Shown: piece after piece, positions 26,940-34,191 of the stretch
Layout: every line of letters starts with the position of its first letter
Position numbering within the stretch: position 1 is the stretch's first letter
NCBI GenBank assembly: GCA_017620475.1
Contig: JAFZQI010000044.1
Location: 85,259-149,258, forward strand
From: Clostridiales bacterium
GTDB taxonomy: Bacteria; Bacillota; Clostridia; Saccharofermentanales; Saccharofermentanaceae
Length of the DNA: 64,000 nucleotides
Direction of reading: 5' to 3'
The notes under the pieces: generated by a model
What the model was told of the DNA's origin: nothing
What the model saw: only the letters and a program-made list of their open reading frames with translations
Databases searched by the model: none
Made by a program: the position numbers and the translations under genes

Positions 26940-28316
26940 ATGGCCAAGAAGAAAACACAGTATGTTTGCCGCAACTGCGGATATGAGACCTCCGGCTGGA
27001 TGGGACGATGCCCTTCGTGCCAGGAATGGAATACGTTTGACGAAGTCAAGGAGGCCCCCTCTGTTCCCGCCGATGCCAAGCCTTCACTTCGTGCGGGCTG
27101 GATCGCCGAGCGCGGTATTTCAAAGCTTTCCGAAGTCTCCCAGGAGGAGGAGCCGCGTTTTTCTTCCGGGATCTCCGAACTGGACCGCATTCTCGGCGGT
27201 GGTTTTGTCGACGGCTCTATGACGCTGGTGGGCGGTGACCCGGGCATCGGCAAATCCACGCTACTCATGCAGGTCAGCGGTTCGGCTTCCGTCAAGGGTG
27301 AGATCCTCTACGTTTCCGGTGAGGAATCCAAATCCCAGATCAAGATGCGGGCGGACCGTCTCGGGGTAAACCGCGACAGCATCTGCCTGTGCTCCCAGAC
27401 TTCTTTTGAACATATTTCGGAGCTCATCAACGAGCGCCGGCCTTCACTTTGCATCATCGACTCGATCCAGACGCTTTACAGTGAGGAGATCGCGTCCGCT
27501 CCCGGCTCCGTGTCCCAGACTCGTGAGGTCACTGCCGGGCTTTTACGTCTGGCCAAGTCGCTCAATGTAGCTATCGTTCTGGTAGGTCACGTCACCAAAG
27601 ACGGTGCCATCGCCGGTCCGCGCATCATTGAGCACATGGTCGATACGGTGCTGTATTTCGAGGGGGATGGCTCCTCTGCACTCCGGATGCTCCGCGCCAC
27701 GAAGAACCGTTTCGGTTCCACCGGAGAACTGGCTTTCTTTGAGATGACCCAGCGCGGATTGATCGGCGTAGAAAATGCTTCTGCTTTCCTTCTTTCCGGC
27801 CGGCCGCATATGGCTCCGGGCTCCGTGATCACTTCTGTGGTTGAGGGATCCCGCGCCGTTCTTTTGGAGATCCAGGCGCTGATGTCGTCCTCTTCTTATG
27901 CTAACCCGCAGCGTATGACGCAGGGGCTGGACCGCGGCCGTGTGAGTATGCTTCTGGCCGTTCTTGAGAGCAAGTGCAAGGTCGGAATTGCCAATATGGA
28001 TGCCTACATCAATGTCGTCGGTGGCATGAGGGTGGATGAGACTGCCTGCGATCTGGCAGTTGTCTGCGCAGTCTTTTCTTCTTTCTCCGGCAAACCCATC
28101 CGCGAGGATACGCTTGTCCTCGGCGAAGTCGGTCTCACCGGAGAACTCCGTCCGGTCAGTGACCTGGAGAAGCGCCTATCCGATTGCTCCCGTCTCGGGT
28201 TCACCGCCTGTGTGCTCCCCGGTGCGTCCAAGAAAGCCGCCGAGCGCCTCCCGCTCAAACTGGAGTATATCTATGTGGACAAACTCTCCGAGGCGATCGA
28301 CATTCTCTTTTCCTGA
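26940..28316 (+). CDS. radA: DNA repair protein RadA (branch migration ATPase)
   Basis: A 458-aa RadA/Sms protein, the usual length. N-terminal zinc finger CRNCG ... CPSCQ, RecA-like core with Walker A GDPGIGKST (about residues 98-106), the RadA-specific KNRFG motif (near 257) and a Lon-protease-like C-terminal domain. It drives branch migration of recombination intermediates in the cytosol. Followed after 71 bp by ispD, which has its own likely promoter. Confidence 0.97.
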   Translation: MAKKKTQYVCRNCGYETSGWMGRCPSCQEWNTFDEVKEAPSVPADAKPSLRAGWIAERGISKLSEVSQEEEPRFSSGISELDRILGGGFVDGSMTLVGGDPGIGKSTLLMQVSGSASVKGEILYVSGEESKSQIKMRADRLGVNRDSICLCSQTSFEHISELINERRPSLCIIDSIQTLYSEEIASAPGSVSQTREVTAGLLRLAKSLNVAIVLVGHVTKDGAIAGPRIIEHMVDTVLYFEGDGSSALRMLRATKNRFGSTGELAFFEMTQRGLIGVENASAFLLSGRPHMAPGSVITSVVEGSRAVLLEIQALMSSSSYANPQRMTQGLDRGRVSMLLAVLESKCKVGIANMDAYINVVGGMRVDETACDLAVVCAVFSSFSGKPIREDTLVLGEVGLTGELRPVSDLEKRLSDCSRLGFTACVLPGASKKAAERLPLKLEYIYVDKLSEAIDILFS

Positions 28317-28354
28317 AGTCTATATACTGCATGCCCGCCCGTCCTCGGCTTCTG

Positions 28355-28363
28355 TGGTATGAT
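28355..28363 (+). promoter_or_regulatory. Extended -10 promoter for ispD
   Basis: TGGTATGAT, 25 bp before the ispD start, followed by AAAGGGGG as ribosome binding site. Confidence 0.45.
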
Positions 28364-28387
28364 AAAGGAAAAGGGGGCCGTCTCAAT

Positions 28388-29182
28388 ATGCAGTTAGATT
28401 TGAAAAACATCCCTGCTTCCTGGCAGCGTAATCTATATCTGATTATTCCGGCCGCAGGGCTCGGCCGTAGAATGGGTATCCCGGAAAGTAAACAGTTCTA
28501 TAAGATCGGCGATGTGCCCGTGCTGGCCCGCACGCTTCTTGCCTTTCAGGACTTCCGGTCCCGTTTGAACATCCCGATCCATGCGGTCATCGTGACCACA
28601 CCGGACAGTATCGACCGTGTGTATGCCATCGCCGATAAATATGAGATCGACTATGTTGAAAAAGTCGTTGTAGGCGGAGCCACCCGGCAGGATTCCGTTG
28701 CCGCCGGCATCGAAGCACTGACCACTCTCGACCGCGTCCCCGAAAGCTATGATACGGTTTTCATTCATGACGGTGCCCGCTGTATGGTGGACTATGAGAC
28801 GATCCGCGCCTGCTATAACGGTGGTATGATCTACGATGTCTGCGTTGCTGCCACCCCCTGTAAAAACACGATCAAAATGGCTCTGCCGAAGGCGGAGACT
28901 AAGTCTGAAGCCGCAGCCGTATCACAGGCGCCTGTGGTCGATCGGACGCTCGATCGTTCTCTTCTTTACGAGGTTCAGACTCCTCAAGTATTCAAATACA
29001 GTGTTCTTGTGGATGTATCCGCACGTGCAAAAGAAGCCGGGATCACTGCAACCGACGACACCGCGCTGGCCGAAGCACTGGGTATCCCGGTACACCTTAT
29101 CACCTGTTCTTACGGGAACATCAAGATCACCACGCCCGAAGACGCGGCACTTGCCGAATTCATGTTAAAAGAGAGAGAATAA
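28388..29182 (+). CDS. ispD: 2-C-methyl-D-erythritol 4-phosphate cytidylyltransferase
   Basis: MEP isoprenoid pathway, third step: couples MEP to CTP. 264 aa. The CTP-binding start is LIIPAAGLGRRMGIPESKQF (first residues PAAGLGRRMG), then VVGGATRQDSVAAGIEAL, FIHDGARCMV, CKNTIKMA and EVQTPQVF. Slightly longer than typical (about 230) because of an N-terminal extension and an insert after KMALPKAETKS. The ATG at 28388 is chosen; the open frame extends into radA but those codons are shadow. ispF lies convergent just downstream. Confidence 0.95.
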   Translation: MQLDLKNIPASWQRNLYLIIPAAGLGRRMGIPESKQFYKIGDVPVLARTLLAFQDFRSRLNIPIHAVIVTTPDSIDRVYAIADKYEIDYVEKVVVGGATRQDSVAAGIEALTTLDRVPESYDTVFIHDGARCMVDYETIRACYNGGMIYDVCVAATPCKNTIKMALPKAETKSEAAAVSQAPVVDRTLDRSLLYEVQTPQVFKYSVLVDVSARAKEAGITATDDTALAEALGIPVHLITCSYGNIKITTPEDAALAEFMLKERE

Positions 29183-29222
29183 ACTTTTTCTCCAGACGCA
29201 AAAAAACAAATAAGCTCAGGGT

Positions 29223-29282
29223 TCAGATTTCTTCGCGGCGAAAAGAGCGTAAAGAAGTCCGGAATCAGATTTCTTCGCGGCG
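29223..29282. repeat. 18-bp direct repeat at the ispF 3' end
   Basis: TCAGATTTCTTCGCGGCG occurs at 29223-29240 and again at 29265-29282, 42 bp apart. The second copy contains the ispF stop codon and last five codons, so the gene end has been duplicated into the spacer. Confidence 0.8.
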
Positions 29283-29789
29283 CATGGTTACGCTGGCGAA
29301 GACCATAATTCCTTCTCCTTCGCCGAAACGGGTAAGCTGTTCGCCGGACGTCGCCGTGATGCCGATGCGCTGGGGATCGATCCCCGTGAGGTCACCGATG
29401 CGGACTTTCATGGGGCCGATCATCGGAGTGAATTTGGGTCTCTGCGCTTCAATGGTGATGGAAATATGGGTCAATTCCCAATTCTGATCTTTCGCAAACG
29501 AGAGGGATTTGGCGAGGTAAGCCGAACTGTCGGTGATCCCTTCTCTGCACATCTGATCGGCAATGGCGCCGAGGATGTTGATTCCGGTCACGCCGGAAAT
29601 CGCATTGGTCAATGCATGCAGTACCGCGTCGCCATCGCTGTTCGCAACAAGCGGTGTCTCACCGGGAAATTCCACTCCTCCGAGGATGAGTTTCTTCGGC
29701 CACTTGTCCGCACTCTTAAGCTGCGCCTCACAAGGCTGCATGAAACGATGGCTGTCCTGACCGATTCCGTTAGCATATTCGTACTGCAT
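29265..29789 (-). CDS. ispF: 2-C-methyl-D-erythritol 2,4-cyclodiphosphate synthase, divergent type
   Basis: MEP pathway, fifth step: cyclises CDP-ME-2-phosphate. 174 aa. Metal ligands are in GIGQDSHRF (Asp and His) and SDGDAVLHAL (His); the C-terminal ITATSGEQLTRFGEGEGI replaces the usual KATTTEKLGFxGRxEGI. It belongs to a divergent branch (IGQDSH type with the loop ILGAIADQMCREGITDSSAYL; I recall similar sequences in Chlamydia). The start is the ATG after AGGTGGAGAAT rather than the GTG at 29798. TGGTATAAT at 29900-29908 is its promoter. Confidence 0.9.
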   Translation of the reverse strand: MQYEYANGIGQDSHRFMQPCEAQLKSADKWPKKLILGGVEFPGETPLVANSDGDAVLHALTNAISGVTGINILGAIADQMCREGITDSSAYLAKSLSFAKDQNWELTHISITIEAQRPKFTPMIGPMKVRIGDLTGIDPQRIGITATSGEQLTRFGEGEGIMVFASVTMRREEI

Positions 29790-29899
29790 ATTCTCCACCT
29801 TTTCTTATTAGACTTACGGTTTTTCTTATCTTGCCGGGCCCTCTTAGAAACAGGTCCCGCGTCTGTTTTATGGTTCACATCGGCGCTTGCGCCACACCC

Positions 29900-29908
29900 A
29901 TTATACCA
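29900..29908 (-). promoter_or_regulatory. Extended -10 promoter for ispF
   Basis: On the minus strand TGGTATAAT (TG-G-TATAAT) lies directly after the stop codon of the upstream lipoprotein gene and 111 bp before the ispF ATG. Confidence 0.6.
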
Positions 29909-29909
29909 T

Positions 29910-30548
29910 TTATTTCTGCGCTTCGGTGATGACCCAGCTGGCCAGATCCTGAGCCGTCCATTCTTCTCTATTTGTTCCATCGAAACGCGCTTTTTGCGTG
30001 TTTTCCTTTATGATGATCGCCTCAGGCAAAGCCTCGATCTTATACGCCGCAGACAGTTCTTTTTCCGCAAGAGCATCGATCGCTACGATCAAAACCTTAT
30101 CATGGTACTGTTCGGCGATCTGCTCCATGCATGCAAATAATCCATAGACATCTGCCTGCATTCCGGAGTAAAAGAAGAAACATACCGGGATCGGGCAGGA
30201 TTTCGTGAGCGCTTCCAGATCCAGCACCTGCCGGTACAGTACGCCCGGCTCCTCCTCGCCTTCCGGCGTCTCGAAAACCATCGCACTGATGGAGCAGTCG
30301 TAGTAGTAGTCGCCAAGATATTTGTGGTAATCGCCAAGATCCGCGTTTCCTTCCTTTTTCCGGCCGCACGAACACAAAAAGCCCGACATGCCCGCTATGA
30401 GAAGCAGACATGTCAGGGCTTTCCATACTGAACACCATTTCGAAGTGCTTTTCGAGCACCATTGCGAAAAGCACTTTAAATGTCCTTGCGAACCGCATCT
30501 CGAATCTCGATTCGAAAATTCAAATGTGCGTGCCGGTAAACGGGTCAT
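29910..30548 (-). CDS. Thioredoxin-fold lipoprotein without CXXC
   Basis: A 212-aa protein. The first 44 residues are an odd basic, Cys-rich stretch (RCGSQGHLKCFSQWC); then comes a signal helix WKALTCLLLIAGMSGFLCSC with a lipobox-like end, and a thioredoxin-like domain (PVCFFFYSGMQADVYGL ... VLIVAIDALAEKELSAAYKIEALPEAIII). The cis-Pro is present (ALPEA) but the CXXC redox pair is missing, so reductase activity is unlikely. The ATG overlaps the mrp stop (TAATG), so the long N-terminus is translated; it is written largely by repeat DNA (30443-30476). Probably extracytoplasmic; function unknown. Confidence 0.72.
   Translation of the reverse strand: MTRLPARTFEFSNRDSRCGSQGHLKCFSQWCSKSTSKWCSVWKALTCLLLIAGMSGFLCSCGRKKEGNADLGDYHKYLGDYYYDCSISAMVFETPEGEEEPGVLYRQVLDLEALTKSCPIPVCFFFYSGMQADVYGLFACMEQIAEQYHDKVLIVAIDALAEKELSAAYKIEALPEAIIIKENTQKARFDGTNREEWTAQDLASWVITEAQK
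30443..30476. repeat. Perfect palindromic form of the dispersed motif
   Basis: AAGTGCTTTTCG (30443-30454) and CGAAAAGCACTT (30465-30476), 12-bp arms with a 10-bp loop, extended by CATTT/AAATG outside. A second palindrome TCGAATCTCGATTCGA follows near 30500. Both lie inside the 5' coding part of the thioredoxin-like lipoprotein gene. Confidence 0.85.
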
Positions 30549-31408
30549 TATTTCGCACTATCCTCGAGCAGTTTCTCGACATATTCCACCGTGCCGGAGA
30601 GAATGTCGGAAGGTACCTTCTCGATGTGACCCTCGTCTACGAGCGCCGTAATGTCCGGGTCGAGCGGCAGCTTGTCCAAAAGCGGTACGCCCAGTTCCTG
30701 GGCAGCCTTACCGACCTTGCCTTCTTCACCGAAGAGCGGGGTCTTCTCGCCGCAGTGTTTGCAGACGGTGTAACTCATATTCTCTACGAAGCCAAGCACC
30801 TTGACCTGCATGAGAAGTGCCATGTTGCGGGCTTTGTTGACGATCATCGACACGAGATCCTGAGGAGTCGAGACGAGGAAAATACCGTCAAGCGGAATCG
30901 ACTGGAATACCGTAAGCGGTACATCACCGGTTCCCGGCGGCATATCGATAAGCATAACATCGATGTTCTCCCAGATCACATCTGACCAGAACTGCTTAAC
31001 TACACCGGAGATCACGGGGCCGCGCCATACGACCGGCGCTTCTTCGTTCTCCATAACCAGGTTAACGGAAACGATCTGGATACCGGAGTGGGAGATCATC
31101 GGCAGGATGCCGCTCTCGTCGCCCTTCAGCTGTCCCTTCAGGCCGAATGCCTTCGGAATGGACGGTCCGGTCACATCCGCGTCGAGGATCGCAACACGAT
31201 AGCCGTCTCTGGCCAGTCTCGCTGCCAGAACAGAAGTCACGAAGGACTTACCGACGCCACCCTTACCACTGCAGACGCCGATGACTTTCTTTACACTTGA
31301 TTTCTCATGCAGGGGAGCAATGAGAGACTCCGGCTCGGAACCGCAAGAACCGCCTGCTGTAGCGGACGGGCACGAATCCTTCGAACCGCAGGAATCACAA
31401 GAACCCAT
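30548..31408 (-). CDS. Mrp/NBP35-family iron-sulfur carrier ATPase
   Basis: A 286-aa P-loop ATPase that assembles or carries Fe-S clusters in the cytosol. Deviant Walker A CSGKGGVGKSFV (about residues 45-56), DADVTGPSIP, DMPPGTGDVPLT and the C-terminal CKHCGEKTPLF. A Cys-rich N-terminus (SCDSCGSKDSC) is typical of the anaerobe version with an added cluster site. Start: ATG with GAGGTG 6 bp upstream rather than the GTG three codons earlier. Leads a two-gene operon with the thioredoxin-like lipoprotein. Confidence 0.93.
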   Translation of the reverse strand: MGSCDSCGSKDSCPSATAGGSCGSEPESLIAPLHEKSSVKKVIGVCSGKGGVGKSFVTSVLAARLARDGYRVAILDADVTGPSIPKAFGLKGQLKGDESGILPMISHSGIQIVSVNLVMENEEAPVVWRGPVISGVVKQFWSDVIWENIDVMLIDMPPGTGDVPLTVFQSIPLDGIFLVSTPQDLVSMIVNKARNMALLMQVKVLGFVENMSYTVCKHCGEKTPLFGEEGKVGKAAQELGVPLLDKLPLDPDITALVDEGHIEKVPSDILSGTVEYVEKLLEDSAK

Positions 31409-31556
31409 AAAATTCACCTCAAATCACTAGTACTATATGCGGCGCCGGAATGCGTGTATTCCGCTACTTCCCGGACGCCGCTTCGGAGCCTTTATTGTAC
31501 GACAGCGCAGAAAGAAAAGCAAATGCCGGGGCATAGCTTCCGGATCACCCGCGGGG

Positions 31557-31684
31557 AAAGTTCTTTTAGCGGAGAAAAGTGAGTCGGGACAGTTCTTTTC
31601 GAGAAGAAAAGCACCTCGAACCGGTTCTTTTCGAGACGAATCGGGCAGCGAGACAGTTCTTTTCGAGAAGAAGCGGATTTTCAA
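31557..31684 (+). repeat. Tandem array, four 32-bp units of the GTTCTTTT motif
   Basis: Units begin at 31557, 31589, 31621 and 31653, exactly 32 bp apart. Each has GTTCTTTT at unit positions 4-11; units 2-4 share GTTCTTTTCGAGA followed by A or C and GAA. The second half of each unit varies. It is the dispersed motif in tandem, not a CRISPR: the constant part is about 16 bp and the variable part is similar in length. Confidence 0.75.
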
Positions 31685-31698
31685 GTTAAGGGAGACAA

Positions 31699-31862
31699 GA
31701 ATCTGAATAGAGTCTGAATTACAGGTGCGATTCAGACCGCATTCAGATTCTCAGGCGATTATATCCGAATCGAGTCTGAATCGTAAGTCCGTTTCAGACC
31801 CCATTCAGACTATAGGGCTTAAAAATCTAAAACCGGTCCGAATCAACAGTATTATTCAGACT
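31699..31862. repeat. Three successive GTCTGAAT/ATTCAGAC palindromes
   Basis: Hairpin 1: GAATCTGAAT (31699-31708) with ATTCAGATTC (31741-31750), plus inner GTCTGAAT/ATTCAGAC (31712-31719, 31730-31737). Hairpin 2: AGTCTGAAT (31773-31781) with ATTCAGACT (31803-31811). Hairpin 3: GTCCGAAT (31836-31843) with ATTCAGAC (31854-31861), one G-T type pair. Spacing of the units is about 60-65 bp. Confidence 0.78.
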
Positions 31863-31997
31863 CGACTAAGATTGTCGAAAAATCTTTCCTTTGTTTTCGG
31901 ATATATCATATTGGAATGCTTTTCATAAGATGATACATTCTTTTCAAATACAAACCACGTCATGCGAACAGTATCCTCAATGGTAAAGGAGGCCGCC

Positions 31998-32771
31998 ATG
32001 CTCTCGACGCAGATCGTTCGAAAAGGACTGAAAATGCGATCTTCCGCTATTTCTATGGCACGAAGAGAACTTCAAAAGAATCCCCCTATCACGATTGGCT
32101 GGCATCTCAAAAAAGGTGTGTCCACAGAGGTTCTCCGCTACCATACCGATCAAGACGGTCGGGTCAAATACCGAGAGATCTCAACCTCCACGGCCAAGGG
32201 GCAGAAGTTTCTGCCTATTGCGCGAAGGAATGCGGAGTTGCGAAAACTGATTCGCGATCTGAAGAACGAAGTGCAATCACTTCTTGATATGTTTATGATC
32301 GAACAGGAGGCTGACAGTAATCCATCCCCTGATGAGGCGGTTCGGACTGGGCGTTTCTCGTATGAGGAGTGGTGCGCTCTTGAGGAATTGAACGATATGA
32401 GCATTCCGAACGGGTATCGGCACGGTCGGCGGATCTTTCGTTCTAAGTCAGAGATGCTGATTGCGCAGATCCTGGAGGAACTGGGATTGCCGTACAAATA
32501 CGAGCCTGTCATTCAAGTTATCGGTAATCAGAGATGGCCGGATTTTGCCGTTTACTGTCCGGAGATCGGCAGGTACTTCTTCATTGAGCACCTTGGCATG
32601 ATGGGCAAAACTTCCTACCGAATGGACAACCTCGAGAAGCTGGAAGCGTATGAGAAAGCCAGCATCCGCGACGGGGTGGATATTCTATACACCATGGAAT
32701 TCGTCAAAGGCGGGTTCAATACTTTGGCCGTAAAAGGGAAGATCCTGGGCCTGCTTCTGGCGCAAGCATAG
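31998..32771 (+). CDS. PD-(D/E)XK nuclease-like protein, unknown role
   Basis: A 257-aa soluble protein I cannot name. The N-terminal half is basic with a helical segment (about 75-105). The C-terminal half looks like a restriction-endonuclease fold: RSKSEMLIAQILEELGLPY (about 149-166) gives the first Glu, RWPDFAVY (180-187) the Asp, and YFFIEHLGMM (193-202) the final Glu with His where Lys is common. AAAGGAGG lies 5 bp before the ATG at 31998; the ATG at 31962 has no SD. It follows directly after the two repeat arrays. Fold call is by eye. Confidence 0.65.
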   Translation: MLSTQIVRKGLKMRSSAISMARRELQKNPPITIGWHLKKGVSTEVLRYHTDQDGRVKYREISTSTAKGQKFLPIARRNAELRKLIRDLKNEVQSLLDMFMIEQEADSNPSPDEAVRTGRFSYEEWCALEELNDMSIPNGYRHGRRIFRSKSEMLIAQILEELGLPYKYEPVIQVIGNQRWPDFAVYCPEIGRYFFIEHLGMMGKTSYRMDNLEKLEAYEKASIRDGVDILYTMEFVKGGFNTLAVKGKILGLLLAQA

Positions 32772-32800
32772 CTCCCTCATTCTCACAAATCGTAATCCTG

Positions 32801-32842
32801 CTCGAAAAGCACTGTTTCGCCGCGCATCTCTGCGCCAAATAC
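32801..32842. repeat. Dispersed motif copies between convergent genes
   Basis: CTCGAAAAGCACTGTTTCGC (32801-32820) followed by CTGCGCCAAATACC. They fill the 72-bp gap between two convergent stop codons; no classic terminator is seen. Confidence 0.55.
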
Positions 32843-32843
32843 C

Positions 32844-33452
32844 TTATTTCACTGATTTGAGGATCCAGTAGCCGGACTCTTTCGCGATGATCTCGCAGTT
32901 GCCGAACCGTTCCAGAAGATACTTCTGTGACGAGGGCGCACCCTGCTTCTTCTGCAGCACCACGTAGATCAGCGCGCCATCCGTCATATGCTCCCACGCG
33001 CCATCATAAAAAGAAAACACAGTCTTTTTCCCCGCGCGCACCGGGGGATTCGTCAGCACCACATCGTAAAGGCCGTCCACAGAAGCACAACCATCCGACT
33101 GATGGACATCCACGCACTTCACGCTGTTCGCTTCCGCATTCTCTTTGGCCAGGTCCAGCGCACGCAGATTGATATCGACCATCGTCACTTCCATCGAAGG
33201 AAAAACACGCTTCATAATGATGCCGATCGGGCCGTAGCCGCAGCCGAGATCCAAAAGACGGCCCTTCTTGCGTTCCATCGCGGTCAGATCCCCGATCGCC
33301 GTCTCCAGAAGCACGCGCGAACCGAAATCCAGAAACTTCTTCGAGAACACATCCGCGTCCGTCGTAAAGAAGAAGTCCATCCCGTGAATCCTCGCCGTAA
33401 TCACATGGCGATCCGACTCTCCCTGTGGATTCTCGTCATAATAATGCGCCAA
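32844..33452 (-). CDS. RsmC-like class I methyltransferase
   Basis: A 202-aa methyltransferase of the YbxB/RsmC-like group: LLDLGCGYGPIGI (about residues 65-77), MVDINLRALDLAKENA and the catalytic-type motif TNPPVRAGK (about 133-141), typical of N-methylation of guanine in rRNA. The start is a TTG: AGGAGG lies 9 bp upstream and no in-frame ATG is near. The stretch between SD and start (ACAGTTCTT-TTG-GCGC) is a copy of the dispersed motif (33446-33461). Confidence 0.87.
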   Translation of the reverse strand: MAHYYDENPQGESDRHVITARIHGMDFFFTTDADVFSKKFLDFGSRVLLETAIGDLTAMERKKGRLLDLGCGYGPIGIIMKRVFPSMEVTMVDINLRALDLAKENAEANSVKCVDVHQSDGCASVDGLYDVVLTNPPVRAGKKTVFSFYDGAWEHMTDGALIYVVLQKKQGAPSSQKYLLERFGNCEIIAKESGYWILKSVK

Positions 33453-33470
33453 AAGAACTGTCCTCCTGCT

Positions 33471-34061
33471 TTACGGGATCTGGTATTCGATCGAGATGAC
33501 TTTTCCCGCATTAAAAGTAACCATCAGCTGAGATGTACCTCTCTTGTAGATCCAGAGCGTATCGGTTTCCTTATCTGCATCACCATAGATTTCACGTGTC
33601 TTGTCCGCACTCATTCCGATCTCCAAGCCTTCGGGGGTCGCAACTAGATCCGAAGTCAGAAGCACATCGGAAATAAAGCCCGTCTCACTTCCGGTTTCCG
33701 TATAAACGGTCAGAGAAAAATCGCTGTACGTGTAAACATGGTCTGTGCCATCGTGTGCACAGGACGGTACATCCAGTTTCGACTTGGGTTCACCGAGTTT
33801 TTCCAGAACGGCTGTCGGGTCTCCGCCAAGAAGAATATCCGTATCCTGAGCCTTAAAAACAAAATTATCTTTCGTATCGAGAGTGACATCAACGGACCCC
33901 TCGCCGTCATTCTGAGATTCCTGTGTCTGACTCTCGCCCTGAGCTGCCGTCGTCGCTGCCGATGAGCCGGATGCTTTACTTCCTACCGTATTGGTGTCCG
34001 AACATGCGGTCAGAGCCGCTGCCATTACCAGCACCAGAACCAGAGAACTTATTCTTTTCAT
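33471..34061 (-). CDS. Small lipoprotein with BamE/SmpA-like repeats
   Basis: A 196-aa lipoprotein: lipobox ALTAC at residue 20, Ser/Gln-rich linker, then two weak repeats of the type DILLGGDPTAVLEKLGEPK and GLEIGMSADKTREIYGDADK followed by beta strands. This resembles the BamE/SmpA-like fold used in Gram-positive lipoproteins, by eye only. AAGGAGACAG precedes the ATG. Promoter at 34152-34180. Function unknown. Confidence 0.72.
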   Translation of the reverse strand: MKRISSLVLVLVMAAALTACSDTNTVGSKASGSSAATTAAQGESQTQESQNDGEGSVDVTLDTKDNFVFKAQDTDILLGGDPTAVLEKLGEPKSKLDVPSCAHDGTDHVYTYSDFSLTVYTETGSETGFISDVLLTSDLVATPEGLEIGMSADKTREIYGDADKETDTLWIYKRGTSQLMVTFNAGKVISIEYQIP

Positions 34062-34151
34062 ACTGCTGTCTCCTTCGATTCCGAGGCCACACGAATTCTT
34101 CTCCCGGAAGCATCGGACCTCTCGACCTGTCTCTTTTTCTTTTCTTCGCCT

Positions 34152-34180
34152 ATTGTCGCATTTTTACTAAAGACTTTCAA
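34152..34180 (-). promoter_or_regulatory. Sigma-A type promoter
   Basis: -35 TTGAAA (34175-34180), 17-bp spacer, -10 GACAAT (34152-34157) preceded by TGC; about 90 bp before the lipoprotein start. Confidence 0.5.
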
Positions 34181-34191
34181 TCAGAAAACTG

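Larger units (their letters stand above)
31409..31997. other. 589-bp gene-free region with two repeat arrays
   Basis: Between the divergent mrp and nuclease-like genes lie a 32-bp tandem array (31557-31684) and three GTCTGAAT palindromes (31699-31862). Short open frames here (for example 31437-31706 on the plus strand) follow the repeats and have no SD, so I call no gene. TATAGT near 31430-31435 (minus) is a weak -10 candidate for mrp. Confidence 0.6.

Noticed and set aside
26834..27295. 153-codon minus-strand frame opposite radA
   Set aside because: Antisense to the zinc finger and Walker A of radA, no SD, no recognisable domain.
31557..31684. CRISPR-like array (32-bp period)
   Set aside because: The conserved part is only 8-16 bp, the rest is degenerate rather than unique spacer sequence, there are four units and no cas gene nearby.
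31437..31706. 89-codon frame through the 32-bp array
   Set aside because: It only mirrors the tandem repeat, whose period is not a multiple of three, and has no ribosome binding site.
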